64,000 nucleotides of DNA from Viridothelium virens (lineage: Eukaryota; Ascomycota; Dothideomycetes; Trypetheliales; Trypetheliaceae), in NCBI GenBank assembly GCA_010094025.1, contig ML991799.1, positions 186,001 to 250,000 of the forward strand, written 5' to 3'. The notes below the pieces were generated by a model. The model was given only the letters and a program-made list of their open reading frames with translations. It was not told the origin of the DNA and did no database searches. The position numbers and the translations under genes were made by a program. Of the stretch, positions 54,863 through 64,000 are shown piece after piece. Position 1 is the first letter of the stretch. Every line of letters begins with the position of its first letter.

Positions 54863-57689
54863 AAGAGAAAATTCACACGCCATCATTTTCAATCCATCCG
54901 TTCCAGGAAAACGCCGTCTGGTCTCAACCACGCAGAACTACACTGCACCCTCACACGCGCCCTCCTGCGGACATGTCAGAAGCCTGCCTAAAACCGTATA
55001 CATAGGATGTAGAATGGCTTTTGATATCACGGTGAGCTTGTTGCTCTTACGACAAGTGTACATTTGCACGCGAGGTTTACACGACGTTTTGGACGTATAC
55101 ATGCGCTTGGGGAGAGTTTCAGCATCTGATTTTCCCAGCGTTGAAGCCAAGTCTTAGCATTGCAGCAGATGCTTGAGGGGCAATGAAGGCCCTCGGCTCT
55201 TGAGGAATGGAGGGTGAAGGTCCCATTAGTGGACGTGACGAGACTGAGAGGCGGATACTTGTGTTCGATGCATTTTTCCTTCAAACTTGTGATACCCCTA
55301 CTTTGATAGCAACAATGAAATTGATGAAGTCAAATGATCAAATTATAGGCACATTATTATTTTAGGACATGTGCTCGTTACCAAGCGTCAGCAATTTGGC
55401 GGCAAAACAATGACCTGACATGCTGAAAACAGGTATTCCGCACTGCCCTTCCATCCCTCATCGATCGGGCTGTAACTCCACATCATCGGTCGATTTCCCG
55501 ATCTCCCGCTAGAGACTCGGCCAGCTACACCTGCAGGCCCCACTAACTACCTGAGCCACAACTGCCAAAAGCCGGCATGCGAGACCAACAATAATCGTTG
55601 ATACGTAAGGTGAGAAACGTACAACAAGCGACCTGTCAAAAGCTGCGACGTCTCGAGTAGGCATATTGTTTACCTGGGGCTAGCTCATCAGCAATGCATT
55701 GACTTCCCATAGTCGAGCAAAAGGATTCAGTACGGAGTGCTCCGTAAGGACAGTACAAAATTCTCTTACCGAAGAAAGGTATCACGCGCCTCTCTATCAT
55801 TTTAACTCTGACTCCAATAGTATCCATCAGCTTCACAAGCCATAGCGCATCGTCTGGAAGTTACCGATAACGAATTTTAGGCATGGATTTGTTAGTACGC
55901 GACCTTATGCGGTAAGGGGTCGTGTAAGAGCACGAGGGACGCAAATCTGACATTGCGCGACATCGGATTTTGAACATCGACACATCGCATTCTTCAGGCG
56001 TGGAGCCAACCAAGGGGAGCGCGGGGCCCCCGCTGTTTGCGCTACTCTAAAAATTTCTCGTTCGCTTTCGGTGCTTTCCTTGCTTTGTGGAAAACCCGAG
56101 ATCTTGGAACGAGCGGGTCATCGGATTTTGTGTGCTATCGATACCGGTCTTCTCCACTTACTCGGTATACATGCTCTGCATCGCCACCCAGCGCGCGGAG
56201 TTGGTTCCGGGTCGGCAACGTATTTTTTGATCTCAGTTGATTCTTCCGATGCGCATTTCAAGTCGCTGCACGCACTGCTTGGTAGGTCTCGTTTTTCTCA
56301 CGGTGGGACATCCTTCCGTAAACGATCGCCATGCGACAACATCGCGGCATACGTCCCGGACAATTGTGCGGCTCGACAAGAACACCTTTGAACTCGCTCA
56401 GGTCACGATCCTAAGATCTAGAGGTTTCGCCGAGTCTGACTCTATGCGAGCGCACAGGCTATTCTCTTGAGATGTCTTACGGCCTCAGAGTTGGAGTCGT
56501 TGGGTAGAGTAGCCCAAAAGTTTGGTGTCCTTATGATGGTTGATCCTCATCTCCAACGACGACTTGGAACAGCAATGCTGTGTGTCGTAATCTGGCAAAG
56601 AATCCTGTGCATACTCTGATGTCAAGCTAAAGTTACGCCCTCACACCTCGCGTCCGCAGGGTGCCGCACTTGAGCTTATGTTAATTATGAATAAGGCCTT
56701 CACGATGGGTTGCTAAGCAACAAGCACAATCATCGCACGATCAGGCGGTACTCATCTTCGATGGCTTCATTTATCGCATATCTATCATCTACACTCGGCT
56801 GAAACCGTTGCTGCGGCTACCGTGTAGCCAGCTTTGAGCGACGTCTTTGATCTCTTGATCGCCAACTGCACAAGGGCATAGTGAGCAGTCGCAAGAGGTG
56901 GTGTTCGCGCCACATCAGCAATGTTCCAATCATTGTGTGGCGCGCAAACCTTATCCCTGTAGAACTCTTTGTATAGTAATGATATTCATTGGTAGATCAC
57001 GATCTCAACTTCTGCACGGAAGCCATGGAAAATTCTCCGGTTGAGCGCCTAGGCTAGAAATGGTGAAGAACTACAATAAGGTCAGTCGACTTAACCTCCA
57101 TTGCAATTGCCATCAGGCTATCGGTTAAAGCAATTTACTCCCCTTTCCATTGTGCAATTGCTGCTGGTTTACTCCGTACGCACAATTGCGTAATCGGGTT
57201 GAACTGATAATGCGAACGAGAAGAGATCATCTTATCGTGGAGCCCCGGGTGTTTCGAGCCGCCGATATGCCTCCAATGGCTAGCTTATTGTGAAACTCCT
57301 TCCATGGGAGTGCTGTCTTTCTCAAAATGCCTCCAAATTTCTGTATGAGGGACCACTGTGCCTGCCACTCTCCCATCAGCTTAGGAACTTCGTTCCGTGC
57401 TCCCTATCCATATGTGAAAACTGGCCTTGCACTTGAAGCGGACATTCCAATCCTCCTCGATCCGATCCATTGGATTTGGCCTCCGAAGCGATTGATAGCG
57501 GAGATTGGCTCTGTTAGGTATCATTGGTCCGCATCAAACTCGGAGGCTTTCAAGTCGGTGGTAGAGTATGGTCAGACCGCCACCAGACTAATTGTAGAGT
57601 AGCGTGCGCCTCCTGTAAGTTCAATTAATTCGTGGCTACAGTACTCCAATACTTTCCTCATCAAAGACTTTCTTATACGCCTTATTGAT
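54863..57689. other. 2.8 kb region without a supported gene
   Basis: The longest gene-free stretch. It has short open frames on both strands (for example 57327-57602 from an ATG, 91 codons) with nothing recognisable. A 7-bp inverted repeat TACGGAG-TG-CTCCGTA lies at 55731-55746. The right end holds the HET-gene promoter. No transposon ends or long repeats were seen by eye. Confidence 0.4.
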
Positions 57690-59762
57690 ATGCTCTGTAT
57701 TGTCTGTAGAAACTGTCTCACGTCACTACTGACCCAGCAAGATGCATCTCGGGGCATCGCGCATCAACGCACGAGCAAGGCCCTTCAGAAGTCTCAGGAG
57801 CAAGGCTGTATCATATGCCGCGATTTGTATGTATATATTGAGCCGACCAAAACCAAATTTCTAGAACGGATCATGCCACCTACTCCATTCACATTCTGCA
57901 CTCGTGCTTCACCTAGACATTTGGAGTCAGGAGCCGACCTTCCGGACTCACGATGCTGGTTATTCTTCAAGCACAATATCCCCAACGGGAGAGTGATTCG
58001 TGTTGACTTAGATCCCAATCAAGCATCTTATGGTGAGTCAAAAGACGTCTGCCTATATTTGCACCTTGCCTAGTGATTTGGAAGGTGCAAACTTTGGTTG
58101 GCAAGCACTCTGTAGCTTCGAGGCCAGATAAGTGCTGGATGTGACTGATATGAAGTCGCAGATAAGCCCAGACCCTACAATGACTGTACACCGAGCAACA
58201 CAGGCTCAGCTTTATGTACCTCACTTGCTCAGAAATGGCTAGAAACTTGTCTGTGCAACCACGATATATGTAGAAACGACGACCGGGTCGATCGGAGACC
58301 GACGCGTTTACTGGACCTTGAGCCTCCAGGTCACGTCACGCAGCCTGAAATGACTATAAGCCTTACAGCCTCGCCGCCGGCTGCACCATACATGACGCTC
58401 AGTCATTGCTGGGGTGCTTTAAAGACAATCAAGCTTCTGAAGAACAATGTAAGAGATTTCTGCTCCGGCTTGCCCGTAGACGGCCTGCCTGCCACGTACA
58501 AAGATGCCATTCATATCACAAAGGCTCTTGGGGTGCGTTATCTATGGATTGATTCGTTGTGTATAATCCAAGATTCCGAAGAGGATTGGCTCCATGAAGC
58601 CGCTGCAATGAGTACCGTGTACTCTTTTTCTTACTGCAATATCGCCGCCCTTGATGCCGCTGATAGCCATGGTGGCTGCTTTTTCGAGCGAGATCCATCA
58701 CGAGTTGATATCCAAAACTTGGAGGTTCAACATCCACAGGGTCAAGGATCGCGGGAATATGAAGTTTCGACACACACTGACTGGGTTGGTACCTTGGAAC
58801 AAAGTCCTCTCTATCATCGGGCGTGGGTTCTGCAAGAGCGTATTCTGCCTCCTCGAACCTTGTTGTATGGCAAGCACCAAATCCTATGGGAGTGTCGAAG
58901 CCATGCTGCTTGCGAAACGTTCCCCAGTGGTGTCCCAGAGGAAATCAAACCATACGCTGTCTTTCATTCAAAGCAAATGCTTACAAAACCTGACTTAGCT
59001 TCACCGCGGGAAAAGTTCTGGGACGACGTCGTTGAGCGATACAGCTGTGGTAATCTAACTCATCTTAGTGATAAATTAGTGGCAATATCGGGGATTGCAT
59101 CCGTCTACGGCCCAGCAGACGATTACTTGGCAGGCGTTTGGCGGAAAACGCTCCTCCCGGATCTATTATGGCACGTTCCCGAGCTCAAACAATTTAACGG
59201 GCAGCCTTCAGTTCGACCGGCGGACTACCGGGCTCCATCGTGGTCTTGGGCTTCGGTGGAAGGTGAGATCTCTTACATGCACCGCCATACCAAACAAATA
59301 ATAGCACGAGTTCTTGATGCTCAGACTACATCTCTCCTGCCGCCCACCGCGTCCGGAAAGCTTACTGCTGAAGACCGTGCCAAATCTAAGTTCTCCAAAG
59401 TCACTGCTGGATACATACAGATCAGCGGTCTATTTGGCGAAGCATGCCTGATCAAGAAGAAAGAAAATAAGCAGCTTTTCTTTATCATGAGTAAAATCAG
59501 CCCTCAAAGCCGAAACGCAGACCCGAGCCAGGTCGAACACTTGAAACAAAAACTGAATGATGCATCGATATGGCTTGACGAGTATCACCACGCGCGACCT
59601 CCGCCTCGGGTGCTATACTGGATACTCGTTAGCACGGAAAAAGGCTTGGTACTTTGTAGATCACATCAGGGCTCGTATCAACGACTAGGTATGTTCGTCG
59701 TTAAGGAGCTCGACGCTGTGCAGTTCGAGAACATTCCTCACGCTACAATCGAAGTCGTCTGA
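57690..59762 (+). CDS. HET-domain (heterokaryon incompatibility) protein
   Basis: Two exons, 57690-58032 and 58162-59762 (129 nt intron); 647 residues. HET-domain proteins trigger cell death after fusion of genetically different hyphae; some have other immune-like roles. The start MLCIVCRNCLTSLL has paired Cys typical of this family's N-terminus. The HET core begins near residue 190: YMTLSHCWGALKTIKLLKNN, then ALGVRYLWIDSLCIIQDSEE, DWLHEAAAMSTVYSFSYCNI, ALDAADSHGGCFFERD and RAWVLQERILPPRTLLYGKH. The C-terminal part has the typical RPADYRAPSWSWASVEGEI block. All signature residues appear intact. Two small ORFs follow directly downstream. Confidence 0.9.
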
Positions 59763-59836
59763 TTCCAGAATATCCAATGGGAAGTGCTAGAGCTTTCAAG
59801 AGCAATCACGGTGGCTCCTCAGTGCATGATCAGGAT

Positions 59837-60317
59837 ATGTCAACCAACGCCGAACTGGTCCAACGCTTATTGAAGCAGGAAAGCTTGAGCACCGTGATCT
59901 GCAGATTCATTGTCAAACGAGGCGATATGGCTAGCTTGCATACGATGTGTGTGAACGCTCTGCAGGACAGCAGTTCGGTGTTAAAGAGTTGGGCCCTCCT
60001 AGCTTCGTCACAAGAGACGATACCTTGACGTGAGGAAAGAGCATATGACTCCCGACGAGGTATGCACCAGCAGTGCAATGCCGGAAGCCACTATTCTCGA
60101 TGACACTTTCATGCGCAATACTGCTTTCATGTCCGAGATCATGATCGAGGAGCTCCAGGATCTGGCAGAAAACGGGATAAGATCTGAACTCATTACCTCC
60201 ATCAAAGATGCTGGCGTCAAGGATCACCTAAATGTAAAACTAGGAGACCTGAGCGCTTTGTTGGATCCGGTTCTAGAAGAGAGAACCGATGCTGCTATAA
60301 AGGCGGAGGTTGGGTAA
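59837..60317 (+). other. Two adjacent small ORFs downstream of the HET gene
   Basis: An ATG frame at 59837-60028 (63 residues; an in-frame ATG at 59777 adds 20) contains IVKRGDMASLHTMCVNALQD. An ATG frame at 60045-60317 (90 residues) contains VKLGDLSALLDPVLEERTD. The shared VKxGDxxxL pattern hints at a common origin or parts of one helical gene, but I found no splice sites that join them. They begin only 15 to 75 bp after the HET stop. Function unknown; relic or chance frames are possible. Confidence 0.3.
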
Positions 60318-60546
60318 AAGAAGTGCCGCCTAGAAGTACTGTGGCATATCGTAGATTCTGTAGGTCAGAGTAAGAGCAACAACGGGTAGGTATTGCTATG
60401 GACTATTGTATTGGCATGAATGGATGGCGTAGGCAGCTCTTAGAGCCAGGGTTGAAAGCCTACGACGTAGTCCTACGAGATGATTATTGGAAGCTCGAAG
60501 CCAGGCGCTTCCGATCTTTGCTAAACAGGAATTGTATGCTCTCGGA

Positions 60547-61906
60547 TCAATGATTCCTCTCCACCACGCCCCTCGCAAATCCCGCAAAATCCGTATCTCC
60601 AACCTTCTCCCACAGATTCGGCTGCGTAAAAACTGCCAGTGTATTCCGCGCCACCCTCCCGCCATGGCTCACCGTCTTCGGCCCCCGCACGAAATGCGGC
60701 ACAGCCTTGAACCTGCCCTTCGTGATGACCTCGAGTGCCTCGCCCGTCTGGAAAGCCAGGCAGTCCCTGGGGATGTTCACCTTAACGACATCGCCCTCGC
60801 GCGAGTGGATGTAAAGGCCCGCCTCAGGATCAGGGGACGAGGTTAGTTCGGGGAGCGTCGCGAGATGGCCATTGGCGTCGTATTTGGGATCGAAGTGGCC
60901 GTACGGAGGATTCGGCGTGGGTTGCGAGATGGGGCGGTTCGTGCTTTCGTCGATGAACATGGCGGAGGTGAGGCCGGTTAGACAGCCGTGATCCTTGTGC
61001 GTGGCGCACCAGTCGTCGTCTTCGCTGGGGGCGTGTGCCTCGTTGCCCAGTTCTTCGTAAGCGTCTTCTTCCTCGTCGAAGTCGCCTTCTTCTTCGTCCT
61101 CGTCGTAGCCCTCGTCCTCGCCCTCTTCGCCGGCGCCTGTAGCAGCGCCAACGTTGATGCCTGCGGAAGTGGGAGGGCTGCGATTGACGGGGAAGTAGTG
61201 CAGAAGCCGGGCTTTGCTGGAGACGCTGGACTCGACGAGGTGTTCGAGAAAGCCGGCCCTGTAGTCAGGTATCTTCTCCTGAGCATATTTGTCACAAGCG
61301 CGGGCGACTAGGACGGCAACCTCGATAATCAGAGTGCACAGCTCTTGGAAGGTATCCTTGAAGCCAGGGAGGAGATCCTCAGATGGCCACACATTGGGTG
61401 CAGTGTATTCTGGGAATGACGGATATTGGGAGGCTATGTTTCTTTGGGTATCTTGGTCTTCAAATTCAGGAGCACAATTGACATAATAGGAGCCTTTGAG
61501 GGTATCGTAGCGACCCGATTTGAGCGTCTCTTTACCACAGGACCAGCCTACGAGCCACTTGGCTTCAGGGACCTCGAGTTTTTCTGCTAGATAATCAATC
61601 ATAATAAACCGAGTGTGATTGAGTCTACGTCCCTACCAAGATCTTCTGGGGGCAAATTAGCAAGATATGAAGCATATGACAGCAACTTTCGTCGCAGAGC
61701 AGGGAATTCAGGTGGGACATCTCGCACGACGAGTATTCCTAGAGACGAGGGTCCAAAGGCTTCTTCAAGAACAGAAAATGGAACAGAGTCTGGTCTGATA
61801 TGAACGGAAGCGCCAGTTATGGTGTTGATTAAGAATTACCTGCTTCAAGCTCAGCAAGGCTGACTGTCACAGCAGATTGCTGTTTCGCTGCAAGAGTGCT
61901 AGCCAT
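60547..61906 (-). CDS. 2-oxoglutarate/Fe(II) oxygenase-like protein with acidic insertion
   Basis: Three exons: 61906-61840, 61789-61637 and 61586-60547 (420 codons including the stop; 419 residues). Predicted non-haem iron oxygenase of the isopenicillin-N-synthase/clavaminate-synthase-like group, cofactor Fe(II) with 2-oxoglutarate; the substrate is unknown. The N-terminal part has SLGILVVRDVPPEFPALRRK and KWLVGWSCGKE. The iron site is WCATHKDHGCLTGL (His and Asp near residues 269-271), and the distal His is in AVPHFVRG (near 371). Between the strands before the iron site lies an acidic run of about 45 residues (many Glu/Asp, e.g. GEEGEDEGYDEDEEEGDFDE) that I do not expect in the family. The start is the ATG at 61906. 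It is divergent from ketopantoate reductase with a 305 bp gap. Confidence 0.82.
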
Positions 61907-62211
61907 GTCCTCGAGGCGATCATTTACAAGTTCTCTCACGGAGGAAAGACCTACAGAGATTGACCTCAAGCCGAGCAAAGTTTTACCAGAGTATCACGCC
62001 AACGCATCAAGGCACGCGCCTAAGCAGCAAGGGTTCCAATCGTGCCCTTACCCACGAGTGCCACGACTCTTATTCACTGGATGTCCCATCCTGACCGCAT
62101 TTTCATTCACCGCTTCCAACTGCCGGCAAAATTATCTCATCACTCGATAAACCGAAATGATATCTTCTCTCACGGCAACCACGATGAAATCGCTTCGGTC
62201 CACGTCAGATC
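61907..62211. promoter_or_regulatory. Shared divergent promoter of oxygenase and ketopantoate reductase
   Basis: 305 bp between two divergent ATGs. It has pyrimidine-rich stretches before 62212. No specific site recognised. The close spacing suggests possible co-regulation. Confidence 0.45.
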
Positions 62212-63180
62212 ATGCCAAAAGTGCTTCTTTTCGGCGCCGGAGCTGTAGGCTCCGTCTACGCCTACCTCTTCAGTAAGGCTGGCGCCGCCGTCACTGCCGT
62301 CTGCCGCTCCAACTACTCTGCTGCAAAAGCGAATGGCTTCACGATAAGATCCTCGCTATTCGGCAACGTCCAGTGCTCCCCTTCGATCGTACGCTCTGTG
62401 AACGACGCAAATGGGCCATTCGATTACGTTATCCTTTGCAGCAAAGCCTTTCCTGGCTCGAAACCCTCGACCGCAGAAATCATTAAGCCAGCTGTAGGCC
62501 CCAAAACCGCGATCGCGCTTCTGCAAAATGGGATCGGAATTGAGGAAGAGTATCGAGAGGCATTTCCAGAGAATCCAATCATTAGCTGTGTGGTATATTG
62601 TCCTGCAACAGAGGTCGAATCTGGTGTTATTGAGCACGGGGAAGTTGAGCGACTGGAAGTCGGTACCTTCCCTCACGATGCATCGGCGGAGCACAAGCAG
62701 GCGGCACATGACTTTGTCGCATTGCTGAGAAGGGCCGGTGGGACAGCAGAGTTCCACGAAGACGTGCAGGTCCAGCGGTGGAGTAAGCTGCTTGTCAACG
62801 CGAGCTGGAACCCCATCTGTGCGCTCTCCCGCTCATCAGATGTGAAGTTCATGATGGCCGCTCAGTCAAATGTCTCATGGGTAAGGCTGGTCATGCTGGA
62901 GATTATGGCGGTAGCGCAGGCGTATGGGTACAGCAGCATCAACGAAGAATTGTTGGATTGGCAGCTCGGTAGGGCCAAGGCGAGAATGAACGGTCCGGGA
63001 ATTGAGCCGAGTATGTTAGCGGATGTGAAAAAGGGAAGACGGATTGAGGTTGAGGCTATAGTCGGAAATACCGTGAGGCTAGCAGAGAGAAAGGGAGTCC
63101 AAGTAACTCTGCTCGAATCTCTTTACGCGTTAGGGAAAGGATTGGATGAGAGCATCGCAAGAAGCACAGCGGGAAACTGA
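62212..63180 (+). CDS. Ketopantoate reductase (ApbA/PanE family)
   Basis: A single exon of 322 residues. It reduces 2-dehydropantoate to pantoate with NADPH in pantothenate and CoA synthesis, or a related ketoacid. Visible features are the Rossmann start MPKVLLFGAGAVGSVYAYLF, then VILCSKAF, LLQNGIGIEEEYREAFP, and the catalytic-lysine region VQRWSKLLVNASWNPICALS. The C-terminal helical domain has PSMLADVKKGRRIEVEAIVG, which carries the usual substrate-binding Ser/Asp and Glu. Fungi often have several paralogues, so this one may have another substrate. The ATG at 62212 opens the nucleotide fold directly. Confidence 0.9.
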   Translation: MPKVLLFGAGAVGSVYAYLFSKAGAAVTAVCRSNYSAAKANGFTIRSSLFGNVQCSPSIVRSVNDANGPFDYVILCSKAFPGSKPSTAEIIKPAVGPKTAIALLQNGIGIEEEYREAFPENPIISCVVYCPATEVESGVIEHGEVERLEVGTFPHDASAEHKQAAHDFVALLRRAGGTAEFHEDVQVQRWSKLLVNASWNPICALSRSSDVKFMMAAQSNVSWVRLVMLEIMAVAQAYGYSSINEELLDWQLGRAKARMNGPGIEPSMLADVKKGRRIEVEAIVGNTVRLAERKGVQVTLLESLYALGKGLDESIARSTAGN

Positions 63181-63291
63181 GTTACGACGCAGCTGTAATG
63201 TGACGATGCCAAACACGATTTAGACGACTTAGATTTTTGTCATTGATTTGACAGTAGAAAACGAGTTATCGAGGCGAACCGCAGTGGAGTG

Positions 63292-64000
63292 TCACATCAC
63301 AATGCATGAACGCGATTGTGACTTCTTTCTAGCTCTTACTGCAGCCTGCTTGCGTCGTACGTCCGCCTCTTCTCTATCCGTTCTCTCCTTTGCGGCTAAG
63401 TCCAGCTGTGCATAGGTTGCATCCCTTTCGTTGTATATCTCACGCGCCACGTCCAATGCTTCCTTAAACTCCAGATATCCATCATTTGGTTTCGGGGGTA
63501 TATCTCTTTTTCTTCCCCATCTCAAATTCACTAGAGCCTTTCTCAACGTTTTGACTCTCAGGCCCCTTTCCCCCGGCTTTTCCGCTTCGGGTGGTCCTCC
63601 CTTCTTAAACATCACAATAGCAGGAGAGCAAATAACTTGAATGACTGGCTCATCCTCCGCATGTTCTGCGCGATACGCCTCATCTAAGTTATTATCCATG
63701 TTCTCTGTATCGCCATTCCAGATGAAGTCGACATCCCAAGACTGCATGACATCCCGCTCGAAGACGGTGTTCTTGAACATAGCTTGGAAGTGAAAAATTG
63801 TGTCCGCGGAAAGTCGAATGATCAAAGATGACATCGCGGCTGATTTGACAATCATACGGAGGTCCAGTAAGAGTTTTCTAAGCTCAGCCCTTCTCAAAGA
63901 TCCTGGCTCGGACGGTGACCGCTGTGTGGATTGTGCTTCTGCGAAGATTCCATTATCTACTGATTGACGTTCAAGGAGTTCCAGTCCGACCGTTCCTGGG
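63292..64000 (-). CDS. Partial protein with CaaX farnesylation box, 5' end outside window
   Basis: The minus-strand frame is open from the window edge (64000) to the stop at 63294-63292; the beginning is missing, and 235 residues are visible. The sequence has MFKNTVFERDVMQSWDVDFI, then a basic middle (KALVNLRWGRKRD) and a helical, charged C-terminal region (EALDVAREIYNERD, then AAKERTDREEADVRRKQAAV). The last residues are RKKSQSRSCIVM: a Cys-aliphatic-aliphatic-Met CaaX box preceded by basic residues. This predicts farnesylation and membrane attachment. I cannot name the family. Confidence 0.65.
   Translation of the reverse strand, partial: PGTVGLELLERQSVDNGIFAEAQSTQRSPSEPGSLRRAELRKLLLDLRMIVKSAAMSSLIIRLSADTIFHFQAMFKNTVFERDVMQSWDVDFIWNGDTENMDNNLDEAYRAEHAEDEPVIQVICSPAIVMFKKGGPPEAEKPGERGLRVKTLRKALVNLRWGRKRDIPPKPNDGYLEFKEALDVAREIYNERDATYAQLDLAAKERTDREEADVRRKQAAVRARKKSQSRSCIVM

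Noticed and set aside
54863-57689. Transposon or other mobile element in the long gene-free stretch
   Set aside because: I saw no transposase or reverse-transcriptase-like frame, terminal repeats or target-site duplication. A repeat search would be needed to exclude a very decayed copy.

Overview
This window reads as nuclear DNA of a filamentous ascomycete (Pezizomycotina). Nearly every multi-exon gene has 45-126 nt GT-AG introns with CTRAY-like branch points. The protein set is typical of that group: a HET-domain protein, a DUF7708/NB-ARC/TPR STAND protein, a DUF7729 GPI-type protein, a PSTAIRE-type PHO85 kinase, two Baeyer-Villiger-type monooxygenases and a P450. I cannot name the class or species. 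About 23 genes have models whose exon lengths sum to whole codons. I found no tRNA, rRNA, CRISPR, intact transposon or virus-derived element. Several longer stretches hold only decayed or unrecognised sequence.

Layout. 0.5-1.6 kb: mitochondrial ribosomal protein mL50 (+), then a small ORF of mitochondrial type and 2 kb of unrecognised sequence. 4.3-9.1 kb: a 1,581-residue Ser/Pro-rich protein with a methyltransferase-like C-terminus (+). 9.7-11.2 kb: a Baeyer-Villiger monooxygenase (-). 12.2-13.7 kb: a DHH phosphoesterase (+) with two in-frame starts, one mitochondrial and one nuclear in character. 13.7-14.3 kb: a broken host gene. 14.8-17.6 kb: dipeptidyl peptidase III (-). 17.9-19.3 kb: a C-tail-anchored unknown (+). 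19.3-19.7 kb: an alkylguanine-transferase-domain protein (-). 20.5-23.7 kb: the STAND/NLR protein (+). 24.1-26.1 kb: a TPR protein (+). 26.9-28.3 kb: the DUF7729 protein (-). 30.4-32.1 kb: TFIIIA (-). 34.0-35.8 kb: a P450 (+). 36.4-37.1 kb: RPB6 (+). 37.46-37.66 kb: a GMC-oxidoreductase relic. 37.9-39.0 kb: S-formylglutathione hydrolase (+). 39.9-41.1 kb: a secreted aldose 1-epimerase (+). 42.1-43.0 kb: a four-TM protein (+). 43.8-44.9 kb: PHO85 kinase (+). 46.2-48.3 kb: a second Baeyer-Villiger-type monooxygenase (+). 48.6-50.8 kb: a TPR-SET-MYND protein (-), divergent from a VMAT-like MFS carrier at 51.1-52.9 kb (+). 54.4-54.9 kb: a small zinc-ribbon-like protein (+). 57.7-59.8 kb: a HET protein (+). 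60.5-61.9 kb: a 2OG-Fe(II)-oxygenase-like protein (-), divergent from ketopantoate reductase at 62.2-63.2 kb (+). 63.3-64.0 kb: a CaaX-terminated protein (-) that runs off the window.

Functionally the window is a mix of housekeeping genes (mL50, DPP3, TFIIIA, RPB6, SFGH, PHO85) and accessory or defence-like genes (NLR, HET, P450, two BVMOs). It is not a biosynthetic cluster. The most interesting points are the dual-start DHH protein with a nuclear signal and a PCNA-box-like C-terminus, a possible +1 frameshift or single-break gene after PHO85, an in-frame alternative acceptor in the TPR gene, two host-gene fossils, and the CaaX-terminated partial protein at the right edge.
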